Positions 42,949 through 50,552 are shown, numbered from the stretch's first letter. The stretch is DNA of 64,000 nucleotides from Xylanibacter brevis ATCC 19188 (GCF_000621725.1 NZ_JHXM01000020.1:21394-85393), one strand, 5' to 3'. Notes: a model not told the origin generated them from the letters alone. Translations and numbers: made by a program.

Positions 42949-43563
42949 ATGACAATCATCGGAATAGCAGGCGGCACAGGTTCTGGCAAGACTACCGTCG
43001 TTAAGAAAATTGCCAATGCACTGCCTGCTCATTGCGTGGCTGTGGTACCACTCGATTCATACTATAATGACACCACAGGGCTGACGCTCGAAGAGCGCAA
43101 GGCTATCAACTTCGACCATCCTGATGCCTTCGACTGGAAGTTACTCACCGAACACATCAAATGCTTGAAGAATGGCGAGGCCATCGAGCAACCCACTTAT
43201 TCCTACATAGAGAGCAACCGACAGAAGGAGACCATCCATGTGGAACCCAAGCCGGTGATCATCATCGAGGGTATCATGACGCTGCACTACAAGAAGTTGC
43301 GCGACATGATGGACCTGAAGATTTTTGTGGATACCGACAGCGACGTCCGTCTGATACGCAACATCCGTCGCGATGTGGTGGAGCGCGGACGTACCGTCGA
43401 GATGGTGCTCGACCGCTACGAGAAGGTACTGAAACCCATGCACGAACAGTTTATCGAGCCTACCAAGCAGTTTGCCGACCTGATCGTGCCCTGGGGTGGA
43501 GAGAATAAGACGGGCATCCACATCCTGAAGACTTACATCGAGGGTATTGTTACCGGCGTATGA
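42949..43563 (+). CDS. udk: Uridine kinase
   Basis: Phosphorylates uridine and cytidine to the monophosphates for pyrimidine salvage. 204 residues, normal length. Walker A GGTGSGKTT near residue 8, PLDSYYND, the nucleoside-binding NFDHPDAFDW, EQPTYSYIESNR, IIIEGIMTL and the RRDVVERGRT lid. It starts 21 nt after the secreted EEP nuclease gene and overlaps the next gene by 4 nt, so salvage of nucleosides released outside may be coupled to uptake. Confidence 0.92.
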   Translation: MTIIGIAGGTGSGKTTVVKKIANALPAHCVAVVPLDSYYNDTTGLTLEERKAINFDHPDAFDWKLLTEHIKCLKNGEAIEQPTYSYIESNRQKETIHVEPKPVIIIEGIMTLHYKKLRDMMDLKIFVDTDSDVRLIRNIRRDVVERGRTVEMVLDRYEKVLKPMHEQFIEPTKQFADLIVPWGGENKTGIHILKTYIEGIVTGV

Positions 43564-44066
43564 CGATACTGTTATTGGTGCGCCACGGCGAGACCGTGGA
43601 TAATGCACGACAGATCATGCAGGGACAGACACCCGGACAACTGAACGAGACGGGCATCGTGCAGGCTCGACAGTTGCGCGACGCGCTGACCAATCATCCT
43701 ATAGATGTCTTTATGGCAAGCGATCTGCATCGCGCTGTTCAGACGGCTGTGATTGTTGCCGAACCGCATCATCTTGAGGTGCAGACCACTCCTCTGTTGC
43801 GTGAGCGCGACTGGGGCGACTTCACCGGACGCTTCATCCCTGAGCTGAAAAACGAGGTGTGGCCCGATAATATCGAGACGCTCGACCACATGATGCAGCG
43901 GGCACAACAGTTTCTCGACATGTTGAAACAACAATATGCGGGAAAGACCATTCTGGCCGTAGGCCACGGCATCATGAATAAAGCCATACATGCTGTCTAT
44001 CACCACAAGCCTATGACCGAGATCCAACGCATGGCTAATGCCGAGGTCCGCCGCCTCGAATTATAA
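43560..44066 (+). CDS. Histidine phosphatase family protein
   Basis: 168 residues of the phosphoglycerate-mutase/CobC superfamily. The phospho-acceptor His is in LVRHGETVD near residue 7; LNETGIVQARQLR, SDLHRAVQTA, the acid RERDWGDFTGR and the second His in AVGHGIMNK complete the active site. Substrate unknown. The start overlaps the udk stop (ATGA). Confidence 0.85.
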   Translation: MTILLLVRHGETVDNARQIMQGQTPGQLNETGIVQARQLRDALTNHPIDVFMASDLHRAVQTAVIVAEPHHLEVQTTPLLRERDWGDFTGRFIPELKNEVWPDNIETLDHMMQRAQQFLDMLKQQYAGKTILAVGHGIMNKAIHAVYHHKPMTEIQRMANAEVRRLEL

Positions 44067-44104
44067 CTCGCTGATTTTGTTTCCGCAATCCCTTGTCGAA
44101 TAAC

Positions 44105-44282
44105 AAAAACCGTAGAAAACCCCTTTCTGAGACAGAAGCCTCTTTTCGAGGCTTTAATACATATAGCGGAAGACTTGCTCGTGAGTAAACTCACGGCCCG
44201 TCTTCCGCTATATGTATTACCCCATTCTGGGGCTCTCTGTCTCAGAAAGGAAAAACCCCGGACCTTCGGTCCTGAAAAACCG
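44105..44282 (-). repeat. Multi-hairpin element family 1, copy A
   Basis: The outer 15-bp perfect stem CCTTTCTGAGACAGA (44122-44136) pairs with 44236-44250. Inside are a GCCTC/GAGGC hairpin, a 19-bp perfect stem (44156-44174 with 44200-44218) capped by GTGAGT/ACTCAC, and a CCCCAT/GGGG hairpin. A GGACC-type hairpin lies outside at about 44259-44272. The copy is oriented opposite to copies B, C and D. It lies after the histidine phosphatase gene. Confidence 0.85.
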
Positions 44283-44295
44283 AACCCCACCCCAA

Positions 44296-44311
44296 CCCTC
44301 CCAAGGGAGGG
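44296..44311. repeat. CCCTCCC/GGGAGGG palindrome
   Basis: 7-bp arms with an AA centre. The same short palindrome recurs at 45124, 48425, 62586, 62684 and 63038, always next to element families 1 or 2. Confidence 0.6.
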
Positions 44312-44373
44312 TGTAATTTTGTCCTTTCCAATCTGGCTCCTAAAGCCTTACTCCACTGTTTATATTTACCAAG

Positions 44374-44555
44374 TCGTAGGCGGTTTTCTCGGTTTTTCGA
44401 TTCTGTTGTTGTAGCCGGCAGGCGGTTTGGGGGTAATGCGGCGGCGAAGGCAAGCTTGCTTGACTTCGATGAAGCATTGACAACAAACGGATGGGACGAA
44501 GGACCAGCAACAACAGAAGCGGGTCTTCTCGGTTTTGGTTTAAAAGAAGAAGCGC
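44374..44555 (-). repeat. Inverted-repeat element family 2, copy I
   Basis: TTCTGTTGTTG (44401-44411) pairs with CAACAACAGAA (44508-44518) around ~96 bp containing GCAAGCTTGC and further small hairpins. On the minus strand its start, GCGCTTCTTCTTTTAAACC, follows the GxxExxY stop codon. Other copies lie at 62342-62524 and from 63858 to the window end. It shares the terminal word GGGTCTTCTCGG with family 1. Confidence 0.8.
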
Positions 44556-44583
44556 ACAATCAACATGTATCATGCAAGTTAAT

Positions 44584-45021
44584 CTAAAATGCAGAGATTG
44601 TCTTGCTTTTAACGTCGTAATAATATTTCTCACATTGATCTTTTACTGGCGCAAAGTTATAAAGAATGCCTATGGGTTTGTTGGCCAACCTCATGTAGTT
44701 CCATAGTTGTTGACGTTGCTCATTTCCTATCGAAGCGATGGCTTTACATTCCACCACAACATTATCCTTACACAGAAAGTCCATATAGTGTTTGTGCGGC
44801 AAAGGGTGTCCATGAAATGAAACCTGGAAATAATACTCTTTGATAAATGGAATATTCTTTTCTTGCAGCAATACCATTAGGGCTTCTTGGTAAACATATT
44901 CGTTGAGCCAAGGTCCCAACTCTCTATGCACCGCCTGACAACAACCTACAATGTCATAAACATGCGCCTTTAATTTTGCAATGGTCTCAGCGTCTATACT
45001 CGTATTTTCAGTAATCTTCAT
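44584..45021 (-). CDS. GxxExxY-family protein (PD-(D/E)XK-like), copy 1
   Basis: 145 residues. The helix RELGPWLNEYVYQEAL near 33-48 is the family signature, although the first Gly of GxxExxY is Trp here (WLNEYVY). A nuclease-like core follows: Asp81 in KHYMDFL, then Glu91 and Lys93 in NVVVECKA, the D...ExK arrangement of PD-(D/E)XK enzymes. Members of this family are uncharacterised. The last 45 residues and the DNA beyond are identical to copy 2 at 63.4-63.8 kb, while the first 100 residues have diverged. It is flanked by family 1 (copy B, 5' side) and family 2 (copy I, 3' side), as is copy 2. Confidence 0.85.
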   Translation of the reverse strand: MKITENTSIDAETIAKLKAHVYDIVGCCQAVHRELGPWLNEYVYQEALMVLLQEKNIPFIKEYYFQVSFHGHPLPHKHYMDFLCKDNVVVECKAIASIGNEQRQQLWNYMRLANKPIGILYNFAPVKDQCEKYYYDVKSKTISAF

Positions 45022-45123
45022 ATCCTCATTTTTGTAAGAAACGAGCTCATCACATCATTTATTGTACAAAGCCATTCCTGTCCTATCATAATGTTATTAT
45101 TATCTCAGATAAAGTCAGCATTT

Positions 45124-45139
45124 CCTCCCCATGGGGAGG
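45124..45139. repeat. CCTCCCC-AT-GGGGAGG palindrome
   Basis: Perfect 16-bp palindrome between GxxExxY copy 1 and element copy B. Related to the palindrome at 44296. Confidence 0.6.
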
Positions 45140-45175
45140 TTAGGAGGGGGTCGATGGAGTGTGTGAGCACCTGAT

Positions 45176-45353
45176 CCGGTTTTTAGGACCGAAGGTCCGT
45201 GGTTTTTCCTTTTTGAGACAGAGCCCCAGAATGGGGTAATGGTGTTAGTGGAAGACGAACTGTGAGCTTGCTCACAAGTAAGTCTTCCACTAACACCGTT
45301 AAAGCCTCGACAGAGGCTTCTGTCTCAAGAAGGGGTTTTCTACGGTTTTTGTT
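45176..45353 (+). repeat. Multi-hairpin element family 1, copy B
   Basis: GGACC-GAA-GGTCC hairpin, then the outer stem 45208-45222 with 45319-45333 (one wobble), a CCCC/GGGG hairpin, an inner 19-bp stem 45238-45256 with 45282-45300 (one wobble) capped by GTGAGC/GCTCAC, and a GCCTC/GAGGC hairpin. It ends GGGGTTTTCTACGGTTTTTG. The inner stem reads GGTGTTAGTGGAAGAC where copy A reads ACATATAGCGGAAGAC, with both strands changed together. Confidence 0.85.
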
Positions 45354-45368
45354 ATAAAACAAGGGCAC

Positions 45369-46292
45369 TTATCTGCGTGATCCGCGTGACCCACCGCTCG
45401 TGCTGCGAGTACTGCTGCCTGCACTTCTGGTGCTGCTGCCCATACTTCTGGTGCTGCCTTCACTTCGCGAGATGCTGCCAGAGCTATGACTGCGACTGCC
45501 CTCACTTCGCGAGATACTGCCAGAGCTATGACTGCGACTGCCCTCACTGCGTGAGATGCTGCCAGAGTTGTGACTGCGACTGCCCTCACTGCGTGAGAAA
45601 CTGCCGGTGCTACGGCTGCGTGTGTCATTGCTATTCGTCGTGATGCTACTACGACTGCCAACGTGCAGTTCGCGAGTGGCTGGGGTCGTGTTCTCCGTGC
45701 GACGGCTGCCATCAGTAGCTGCCGAATGACGGGTAGAACTGCTGTTGTGTGTGGTCAAACGGTAGTCACCACGGTCCCAGTTGGTGCGCATGCCAACGTG
45801 CTGTTCACGAGAGTGGTGAGGACGATAGTGGTCGTGACGTCCCTCGTAGTAGCTGCGACCACCATTGTGGCGCCAGCTGTGCCCGCCGCGATACGATGCG
45901 TAGAAGTGTGGACGACCGAAGTAGAAGTAGTCACGGTGCGGATAGTGCGTATAGATTCTGAAGTGCCAATAACCTGCATTCCAGTACAACGGACGGTAGA
46001 AGTAGGTGGCTGCACGATACAGGTCCCACTGCCATCTGTAGAGGATATACTCCAGGTCTATGTTGCGGCGCTCCCAACAGGTGCCAAACACGTCGTAGCG
46101 ACTGCTCACGCCCATCAGATAGTCCAGGTTTATCTCGTAGGCGGCCTCGTACTGTGCGTCGGTGAGGTTCAGCTCGTATGCCATTTTATCGGTCAGGAAA
46201 AGAGCCTCGTTGCGTGCACGTTCGTATGACATGGCGTTAGCCGATACTGCTATCGTCAGCATGCTAACCAGGATAAACAACATCTTTTTCAT
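45369..46292 (-). CDS. Exported low-complexity Ser/Arg/Gly-rich protein
   Basis: 307 residues with a signal peptide (MKKMLFILVSMLTIAVSANA). The N-terminal region (about 21-60) is helical (ERARNEALFLTDKMAYELNL). A Tyr/His/Arg-rich part follows (YRPLYWNAGYWHFRIYTHY). The last ~100 residues are tandem copies of a 14-residue unit RSEGSRSHSSGSIS, ending in Ser/Thr/Gly/Arg. No family is recognised. The repeat makes it a candidate fast-evolving exported protein; strongly basic, it might bind polyanions, which is speculation. A -7 box lies about 50 nt upstream. Confidence 0.75.
   Translation of the reverse strand: MKKMLFILVSMLTIAVSANAMSYERARNEALFLTDKMAYELNLTDAQYEAAYEINLDYLMGVSSRYDVFGTCWERRNIDLEYILYRWQWDLYRAATYFYRPLYWNAGYWHFRIYTHYPHRDYFYFGRPHFYASYRGGHSWRHNGGRSYYEGRHDHYRPHHSREQHVGMRTNWDRGDYRLTTHNSSSTRHSAATDGSRRTENTTPATRELHVGSRSSITTNSNDTRSRSTGSFSRSEGSRSHNSGSISRSEGSRSHSSGSISRSEGSRSHSSGSISRSEGSTRSMGSSTRSAGSSTRSTSGGSRGSRR
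45456..45605 (-). repeat. 42-bp in-frame tandem repeat
   Basis: Three to four near-identical 42-bp units encode the RSEGSRSHSSGSIS repeats. They are similar enough for copy-number change by slippage or recombination. Confidence 0.75.
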
Positions 46293-46341
46293 AATCGTAT
46301 TCTTTAAATGGTTCTACATTCTTTTTTCTTGTTCTCTGATG

Positions 46342-46349
46342 CAAAAGTA
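46342..46349 (-). promoter_or_regulatory. -7 box for the low-complexity exported protein
   Basis: The minus strand reads TACTTTTG, 49 nt upstream of the start codon. Confidence 0.5.
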
Positions 46350-46414
46350 GTGGAAAAGTGTCACCCTTCCAAAGGTTTTTCCCTAAACGCTGGGGGAATT
46401 TCCCTAATAATTAT

Positions 46415-46422
46415 TATCTTTG
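46415..46422 (+). promoter_or_regulatory. -7 box for the Wzi-like gene
   Basis: TATCTTTG lies 20 nt upstream of the ATG at 46443. It argues against the longer frame that opens at 46308. Confidence 0.6.
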
Positions 46423-46442
46423 CCTGCGGAAACCTTTTGATT

Positions 46443-47975
46443 ATGAGGAAAGAAATAACTTTGATGTTGATGCTGCTGGGTGGTGCCGTGATGGCTCTGG
46501 CCCAGACCGAGGTGCGCACCGAGACGCAGGTCACGGCATCGGCTGGCGACCACTCGCCGTTGTGGCTCAATGCCAACCACTACGGACTGAGCTCCATAGA
46601 GCGTAATAGTGGCTATCTGCGTGCCGGCATCTTTCACGAGGCCGACAGCAACCACACCCGCAAGTGGCGCTGGGGCTATGGTGCCGACGTGGCTGTAGCG
46701 GCCAATTTCACCAGTACGCTGGTGGTGCAACAGGCCTATGCCGACCTGCATTGGAAGAAGATACGCATGACGGTGGGCAGCAAGCAGCAGCCGATGGTGC
46801 ACAAGAACCAGGAGCTGAGCTCGGGCAGTCAGACCTTCGGCATCAACGCACGCCCCATCCCGCAGGTACGCTTCGAGCTGGATTGGTGGTCTATCCCATA
46901 CACCCGTGGGTGGGTGGCATTCCGTGGCTATGGCTCCTATGGCATGACCACCGATGACCGTTGGCAGAAGGACTTCACACAGGGACACGACCGTCGCACG
47001 GAGCACACTCTCTTTCATACCAAGGGTGGTTATCTGCGTTTTGGGCCAAAGAACATCACCTTCGAACTGGGACTGGAGATGGGATGCCAGTTTGGTGGCA
47101 CCATCTACGACCATGTGTCGGCACCAAAGATAGAGAACGACAAGGGCTTCAAGGCTTTCCTCAATGCGCTGACAGCACAGGGCACCGACAAGACCGATGG
47201 TAACTACCTGAACAGTGAGGGCAACCACGTGGGCAGCTGGGTGGCAAAGCTTAATATCGATCAGGAGAGATGGAACCTGGGACTCTATGCCGACCAGTTC
47301 TTCGAGGACAACTCGATGATGGTGCACATCGCCTATAATGGCTATGGCAGTGGCGATGAGGCTTTCCAGCGCAAGCAGTCGCGCTACTTCTGTTATGACT
47401 TCCGCGATGCGCTGCTGGGTGCTGAACTGAAACTGAAGGCGTTTCCCTGGGCCAACGACTTCGTGGTGGAGTATCTCTACACCAAGTACCAGGGCGGTCC
47501 TGTGTATCACGACATCACCAAGACCGATGGCGAGCATATCACCGGACTCGACGATTACTACAACCACCATCTCTTCACCGGCTGGCAACACTGGGGCATG
47601 GTGATGGGCAACCCGCTCTATCTTTCACCTATATATAATACAGACCACACCATCCAGGTGAAGGACAACCGTTTCTGGGCGTGGCACTTCGGTGTCAGCG
47701 GTGATCCGCTGCCCGGTCTTCACTACCGTGTGCTGACCTCTATACAACGAGGCTTCGGCACCTATTTCGCCATTTACCCCGAGCCGCGCAACAATGTCAG
47801 TATGTTGGCTGAGGCTGCCTACCACTTCCCTGCCACCTCACGCTGGGCGGGCTGGCACGTCAAGGGAGCGCTGGGCATGGATCGTGGCGAACTGATGGGC
47901 GATAACCTCGGTATGCAACTCACCGTGGGCCGTTCGATGTGGTTAAACAAGAAAGGAAAGGAGAATAGACTATGA
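46443..47975 (+). CDS. Capsule assembly Wzi family outer-membrane protein
   Basis: Start at 46443 (MRKEITLMLMLLGGAVMALAQ signal peptide), 511 residues, with the promoter just upstream. The body resembles the Bacteroidota capsule-assembly Wzi family: SPLWLNANHYGLSS early, repeated beta-barrel strands (WRWGYGADVAVAANF, VRFELDWWSIPYTRGW), and a C-terminal strand TVGRSMWLNKK. Such proteins are thought to help hold or assemble surface polysaccharide at the outer membrane, which would fit the exopolysaccharide locus beginning 0.8 kb downstream on the other strand. It overlaps the next gene by 4 nt. Confidence 0.8.
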   Translation: MRKEITLMLMLLGGAVMALAQTEVRTETQVTASAGDHSPLWLNANHYGLSSIERNSGYLRAGIFHEADSNHTRKWRWGYGADVAVAANFTSTLVVQQAYADLHWKKIRMTVGSKQQPMVHKNQELSSGSQTFGINARPIPQVRFELDWWSIPYTRGWVAFRGYGSYGMTTDDRWQKDFTQGHDRRTEHTLFHTKGGYLRFGPKNITFELGLEMGCQFGGTIYDHVSAPKIENDKGFKAFLNALTAQGTDKTDGNYLNSEGNHVGSWVAKLNIDQERWNLGLYADQFFEDNSMMVHIAYNGYGSGDEAFQRKQSRYFCYDFRDALLGAELKLKAFPWANDFVVEYLYTKYQGGPVYHDITKTDGEHITGLDDYYNHHLFTGWQHWGMVMGNPLYLSPIYNTDHTIQVKDNRFWAWHFGVSGDPLPGLHYRVLTSIQRGFGTYFAIYPEPRNNVSMLAEAAYHFPATSRWAGWHVKGALGMDRGELMGDNLGMQLTVGRSMWLNKKGKENRL

Positions 47976-48412
47976 AAAGATACACATGGCTGATAGCCTT
48001 AGGCACCCTGTTGCTGTTGACAGCCTGCGATTGGGAGACATCGGACAATGGCAACCTGGATGGCTTCTGGCAGATGACCGACGTAGATACGTTGGCCACT
48101 GGCGGACACGAGAATGTGAAAGAGCAGGCGCTCACCTGGAGTTTCCAAGGTCGCATCCTCGAGGTGCGCCAGGCTACTCATAAAGGAACCCCCATCTATA
48201 TTTTTAAGTTCTCGCACGAGGGTGATGTGCTGAAGACGTTCAATCCTTATCTCAACAATCGTGACATGGAGGACCCTTTGGTCGAGGATGTGAAAGACAT
48301 CGAGCCCTTTGGCTTCAGCGCCCTTTCCCAGCAGTTCCAGGTACTAAAGCTCACATCCAGTCGCCTGATTCTCCAATCCCCCACGCTACGCCTCACCTTC
48401 CGTAAGTATTAA
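47972..48412 (+). CDS. Lipocalin-like lipoprotein
   Basis: 146 residues. Lipoprotein signal MKRYTWLIALGTLLLLTAC (Cys19). Then LDGFWQMTDVDTL, the W-containing opening strand of lipocalin-like domains, followed by short beta strands (ALTWSFQGRILEVRQ, PIYIFKFSHEGDVLK) and a final LRLTFRKY. It is translationally coupled to the Wzi-like gene by an ATGA overlap, so the two probably act together at the outer membrane. Confidence 0.75.
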   Translation: MKRYTWLIALGTLLLLTACDWETSDNGNLDGFWQMTDVDTLATGGHENVKEQALTWSFQGRILEVRQATHKGTPIYIFKFSHEGDVLKTFNPYLNNRDMEDPLVEDVKDIEPFGFSALSQQFQVLKLTSSRLILQSPTLRLTFRKY

Positions 48413-48450
48413 CCCCCTCCCGACCTCCCCAAGGGGGAGAGGAGGGGGTT
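48411..48450. terminator. GC-rich hairpin, possible terminator/palindromic repeat
   Basis: AACCCCCTCC pairs with GGAGGGGGTT, with an inner CTCCCC/GGGGAG stem. It starts at the stop codon of the lipocalin-like gene. No T-run follows, so it may instead be a member of the CCTCCC palindrome family. Confidence 0.5.
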
Positions 48451-48515
48451 AGGATTGGATCAGAATGGGGTAAGGAGTGGGTAAGTAGAGAATCAATGGG
48501 TAAAAATCTAACCCA

Positions 48516-48690
48516 GGTTTTTAGGACCGAAGGTCCGCGGTTTTTCCTTTGTGAGACAGAACCCCAGAATGGGGTAACGCTGTGAGTGGAAGACGGGCTG
48601 TGAGCTTGCTCACAAGCAAGTTTTCCACTAACAGCGTTAAAGCCTCGCAAGAGGCGTTCTGTCTCATAAAGGGGTTTTCTCTGTTTTTTT
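48516..48690 (+). repeat. Multi-hairpin element family 1, copy C
   Basis: Outer stem 48546-48560 with 48658-48672 (one wobble), inner stem 48576-48594 with 48620-48638 (one wobble, one mismatch), cap GTGAGC/GCTCAC, CCCC/GGGG and GCCTC/GAGGC side hairpins, and the outside hairpin GGACC/GGTCC. Same orientation as B and D. It lies between two convergent genes. Confidence 0.85.
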
Positions 48691-48719
48691 TAAGAACTAG
48701 GAACGCTTTTTAAAAAGTC

Positions 48720-48781
48720 TGTTCGTTTGTTCTTTCAGTCGCTTCGCTTAATGAAAGCGGCATAGCCGAGCGATTATGTCT
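48720..48781. repeat. REP-like repeat, short copy
   Basis: TGTTCGTTTGTTCTTTCAGT through to CGATTATGTCTTT repeats the segment upstream of the RAYT gene (5270-5395, other strand), without its ~50-nt insert. It carries the CGGC-ATA-GCCG hairpin and abuts the stop codon of the sugar transferase gene. Confidence 0.65.
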
Positions 48782-49411
48782 TTAGAACTTCTTTCCAAAG
48801 ACAATGTTGATGAACGTCTTAAACAGAATCTTGAAGTCGAACCACCATGAGCGATGCTCCAGGTAGTATAGATCCAACTCCAGTCGGCGTAACATCTTCT
48901 CCATGGTGTCCGTATAACCATTATATAGCGTGGCATACGACGTGACACCCGGACGAATCTGATAGAGGTAAGAATAGCGCGGGTCGTGCTCTACGATCTG
49001 GTCGATATAGAACTTACGCTCCGGACGCGGACCAATAAACGCCATGTCACCCTTGAACACGTTCCACAACTGTGGCAGCTCGTCCAAGTGGTGAGCACGC
49101 AGAAATTTTCCAATCTTCGTCATGCGTGTCTCGTTCTCGTGCTGATAGAGTGCCGGACCGTTTTTCTCAGCATCCACGCGCATAGAGCGAAACTTATAGA
49201 TGTTGAACGGACGACCAAAGCGTCCTATGCGCTCCTGCTTGAAGATGGCGGGACCGCCATCCTCGCGTTTCACCAAGAAATAGCATATTACAAACAGTGG
49301 GGAAAATATGATTAATGCAACAGCGGCAATCAAGAAATCTACGATGCGTTTGATGTTACGCTCAATTTCGTTCATGCCATCCAGCACGTATCCGTTTTCA
49401 AGTTTAGTCAT
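48782..49411 (-). CDS. Undecaprenyl-phosphate sugar phosphotransferase (initiating transferase)
   Basis: Attaches the first sugar-1-phosphate to undecaprenyl phosphate, starting each polysaccharide repeat unit. 209 residues form the short catalytic type: one membrane helix (IVDFLIAAVALIIFSPLFVI), KREDGGPAIFKQERIG, NIYKFRSM, LDELPQLWNVFKGDMAFIGP, RPERKFYIDQI and IRPGVT. The extra N-terminal helices of WbaP/WcaJ are absent. A second possible start lies at 49375. Last gene of the exopolysaccharide locus. Confidence 0.9.
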   Translation of the reverse strand: MTKLENGYVLDGMNEIERNIKRIVDFLIAAVALIIFSPLFVICYFLVKREDGGPAIFKQERIGRFGRPFNIYKFRSMRVDAEKNGPALYQHENETRMTKIGKFLRAHHLDELPQLWNVFKGDMAFIGPRPERKFYIDQIVEHDPRYSYLYQIRPGVTSYATLYNGYTDTMEKMLRRLELDLYYLEHRSWWFDFKILFKTFINIVFGKKF

Positions 49412-49468
49412 ATATGGATGTGGTCTTCTCTTTATTTATATAATAGTAACGTGCAATTGCACCTATTA

Positions 49469-50290
49469 TTATATATTCCCTGCAGATATTACATCTTTTT
49501 TTCGCAAGTACCTTAGACTGTCTATCTTACTTTTCAGCACCTTGGCAACGTGGGTGGGCATGAACAGCAGGTAGAAGTACACCACCGACTTCCATTTGCT
49601 GAACCCCAGCACCTTCTGGTAGATAAGTATGTTGTACTTGATTAGTCCCAGTTTGTTGCGCGACACCGACCCCTTGCGCATGCGGTAGTAGGCCAGCGGT
49701 GCCTGTATGCCAGCAGCCCTCTTGCAGTCGCGTATGATAGTGAGAAACAATCCCCAGTCCTGACGCTTGCGGATGGCAGGCATATAGTATTTCTTGCCCA
49801 GCATCTCCACGTCGTAAACAGCCGTCAGACAACCAATCTTGTTGTCGCGCTTCAGCTGTCCGAAGGTCAACTCGCGCGGTGCAATCACCACCCCGCGCTC
49901 GCAGTTGTTGTCGTCGCAGGTCACAAACGAGGTGTAGCTCAGTGCCAGTTGTTCCTTCTGCATAAAGGCAATTTGCTGCTCCAGCTTCTCTGCCATCCAG
50001 CGGTCGTCGCTGTCGCAGAAAGCGATGTAGCGCCCCTTTGCACGCTCTATCGATTTGTTGCGGGCATAGCCAGGACCATGGTTGCTGTCCAGAAACAACA
50101 CCTTCACGCGCTGGTCTTTCTGCTCATAGCTGTGCAGAATTTGCAGCGTGTTGTCATCGTCCGAGTGATCATCCGTGATCAGCAGTTCGATGTTGCGGTA
50201 TGTCTGATTCAGTATGCTGTCAATGCTTGCCTTCAGGTGTTGTCCCGAATTGTAGGTAGGCATGATGACAGATACAAGATCTTGGCTCAT
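49469..50290 (-). CDS. Glycosyltransferase family 2
   Basis: 273 residues. GT-A fold with VIMPTYNSGQHLKASIDSIL near residue 8, donor-site LLITDDHSDD, ARNKSIERAKGRYIAFCDSDDRW with the metal-binding D-x-D, and a C-terminal hydrophobic segment (KSVVYFYLLFMPTHVAKV). It is separated from the upstream glycosyltransferase genes by 358 bp holding repeat locus 4 and has its own -7 box at 50319-50326, so it and the sugar transferase may form a sub-operon. Confidence 0.9.
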   Translation of the reverse strand: MSQDLVSVIMPTYNSGQHLKASIDSILNQTYRNIELLITDDHSDDDNTLQILHSYEQKDQRVKVLFLDSNHGPGYARNKSIERAKGRYIAFCDSDDRWMAEKLEQQIAFMQKEQLALSYTSFVTCDDNNCERGVVIAPRELTFGQLKRDNKIGCLTAVYDVEMLGKKYYMPAIRKRQDWGLFLTIIRDCKRAAGIQAPLAYYRMRKGSVSRNKLGLIKYNILIYQKVLGFSKWKSVVYFYLLFMPTHVAKVLKSKIDSLRYLRKKDVISAGNI

Positions 50291-50318
50291 TACTTCTTTG
50301 TTTAGTTACTTCGGGTTG

Positions 50319-50326
50319 CAAAGTTA
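50319..50326 (-). promoter_or_regulatory. -7 box inside the exopolysaccharide locus
   Basis: The minus strand reads TAACTTTG, 29 nt upstream of the GT2 gene at 50290. Confidence 0.6.
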
Positions 50327-50451
50327 CTGTTTTTTTTCGTAATACAAAAGCTTTTACCCTTTAATAGTTACACAATAGTTAGATAAAAGCTACTCATTTA
50401 TAGTTACAAACTGCCACTCTTCTGATGCCATTGCTATACTCTTGTTTTTAT

Positions 50452-50552
50452 TCTAGGGTCTAGAAAGGTCAATTCTAGGGTCTAGATTGCTCGCATCTAG
50501 GGTCTAGAATGCTCTCATCTAGGGTCTAGAACTGACCAATCTAGGGTCTAGA
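50452..50552. repeat. 22-bp-period array, locus 4 (five 13-bp units)
   Basis: Five identical TCTAGGGTCTAGA units start at 50452, 50474, 50496, 50518 and 50540, separated by 9-bp spacers that all differ (AAGGTCAAT, TTGCTCGCA, ATGCTCTCA, ACTGACCAA). Total 101 bp. Perfect unit identity beside free spacers shows that the 13-mer is the conserved part. Confidence 0.95.

Noticed and set aside
44242..44706. Open frames within the family 1 and 2 elements (both strands, also 62340-63240 and 63707-63922)
   Set aside because: They cross hairpins and palindromes, and the identical antisense frame in both modules simply reflects the shared DNA tract.
46404..47591. 395-codon open frame antisense to the Wzi-like gene
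   Set aside because: Shadow of a real gene with its own promoter and signal peptide.
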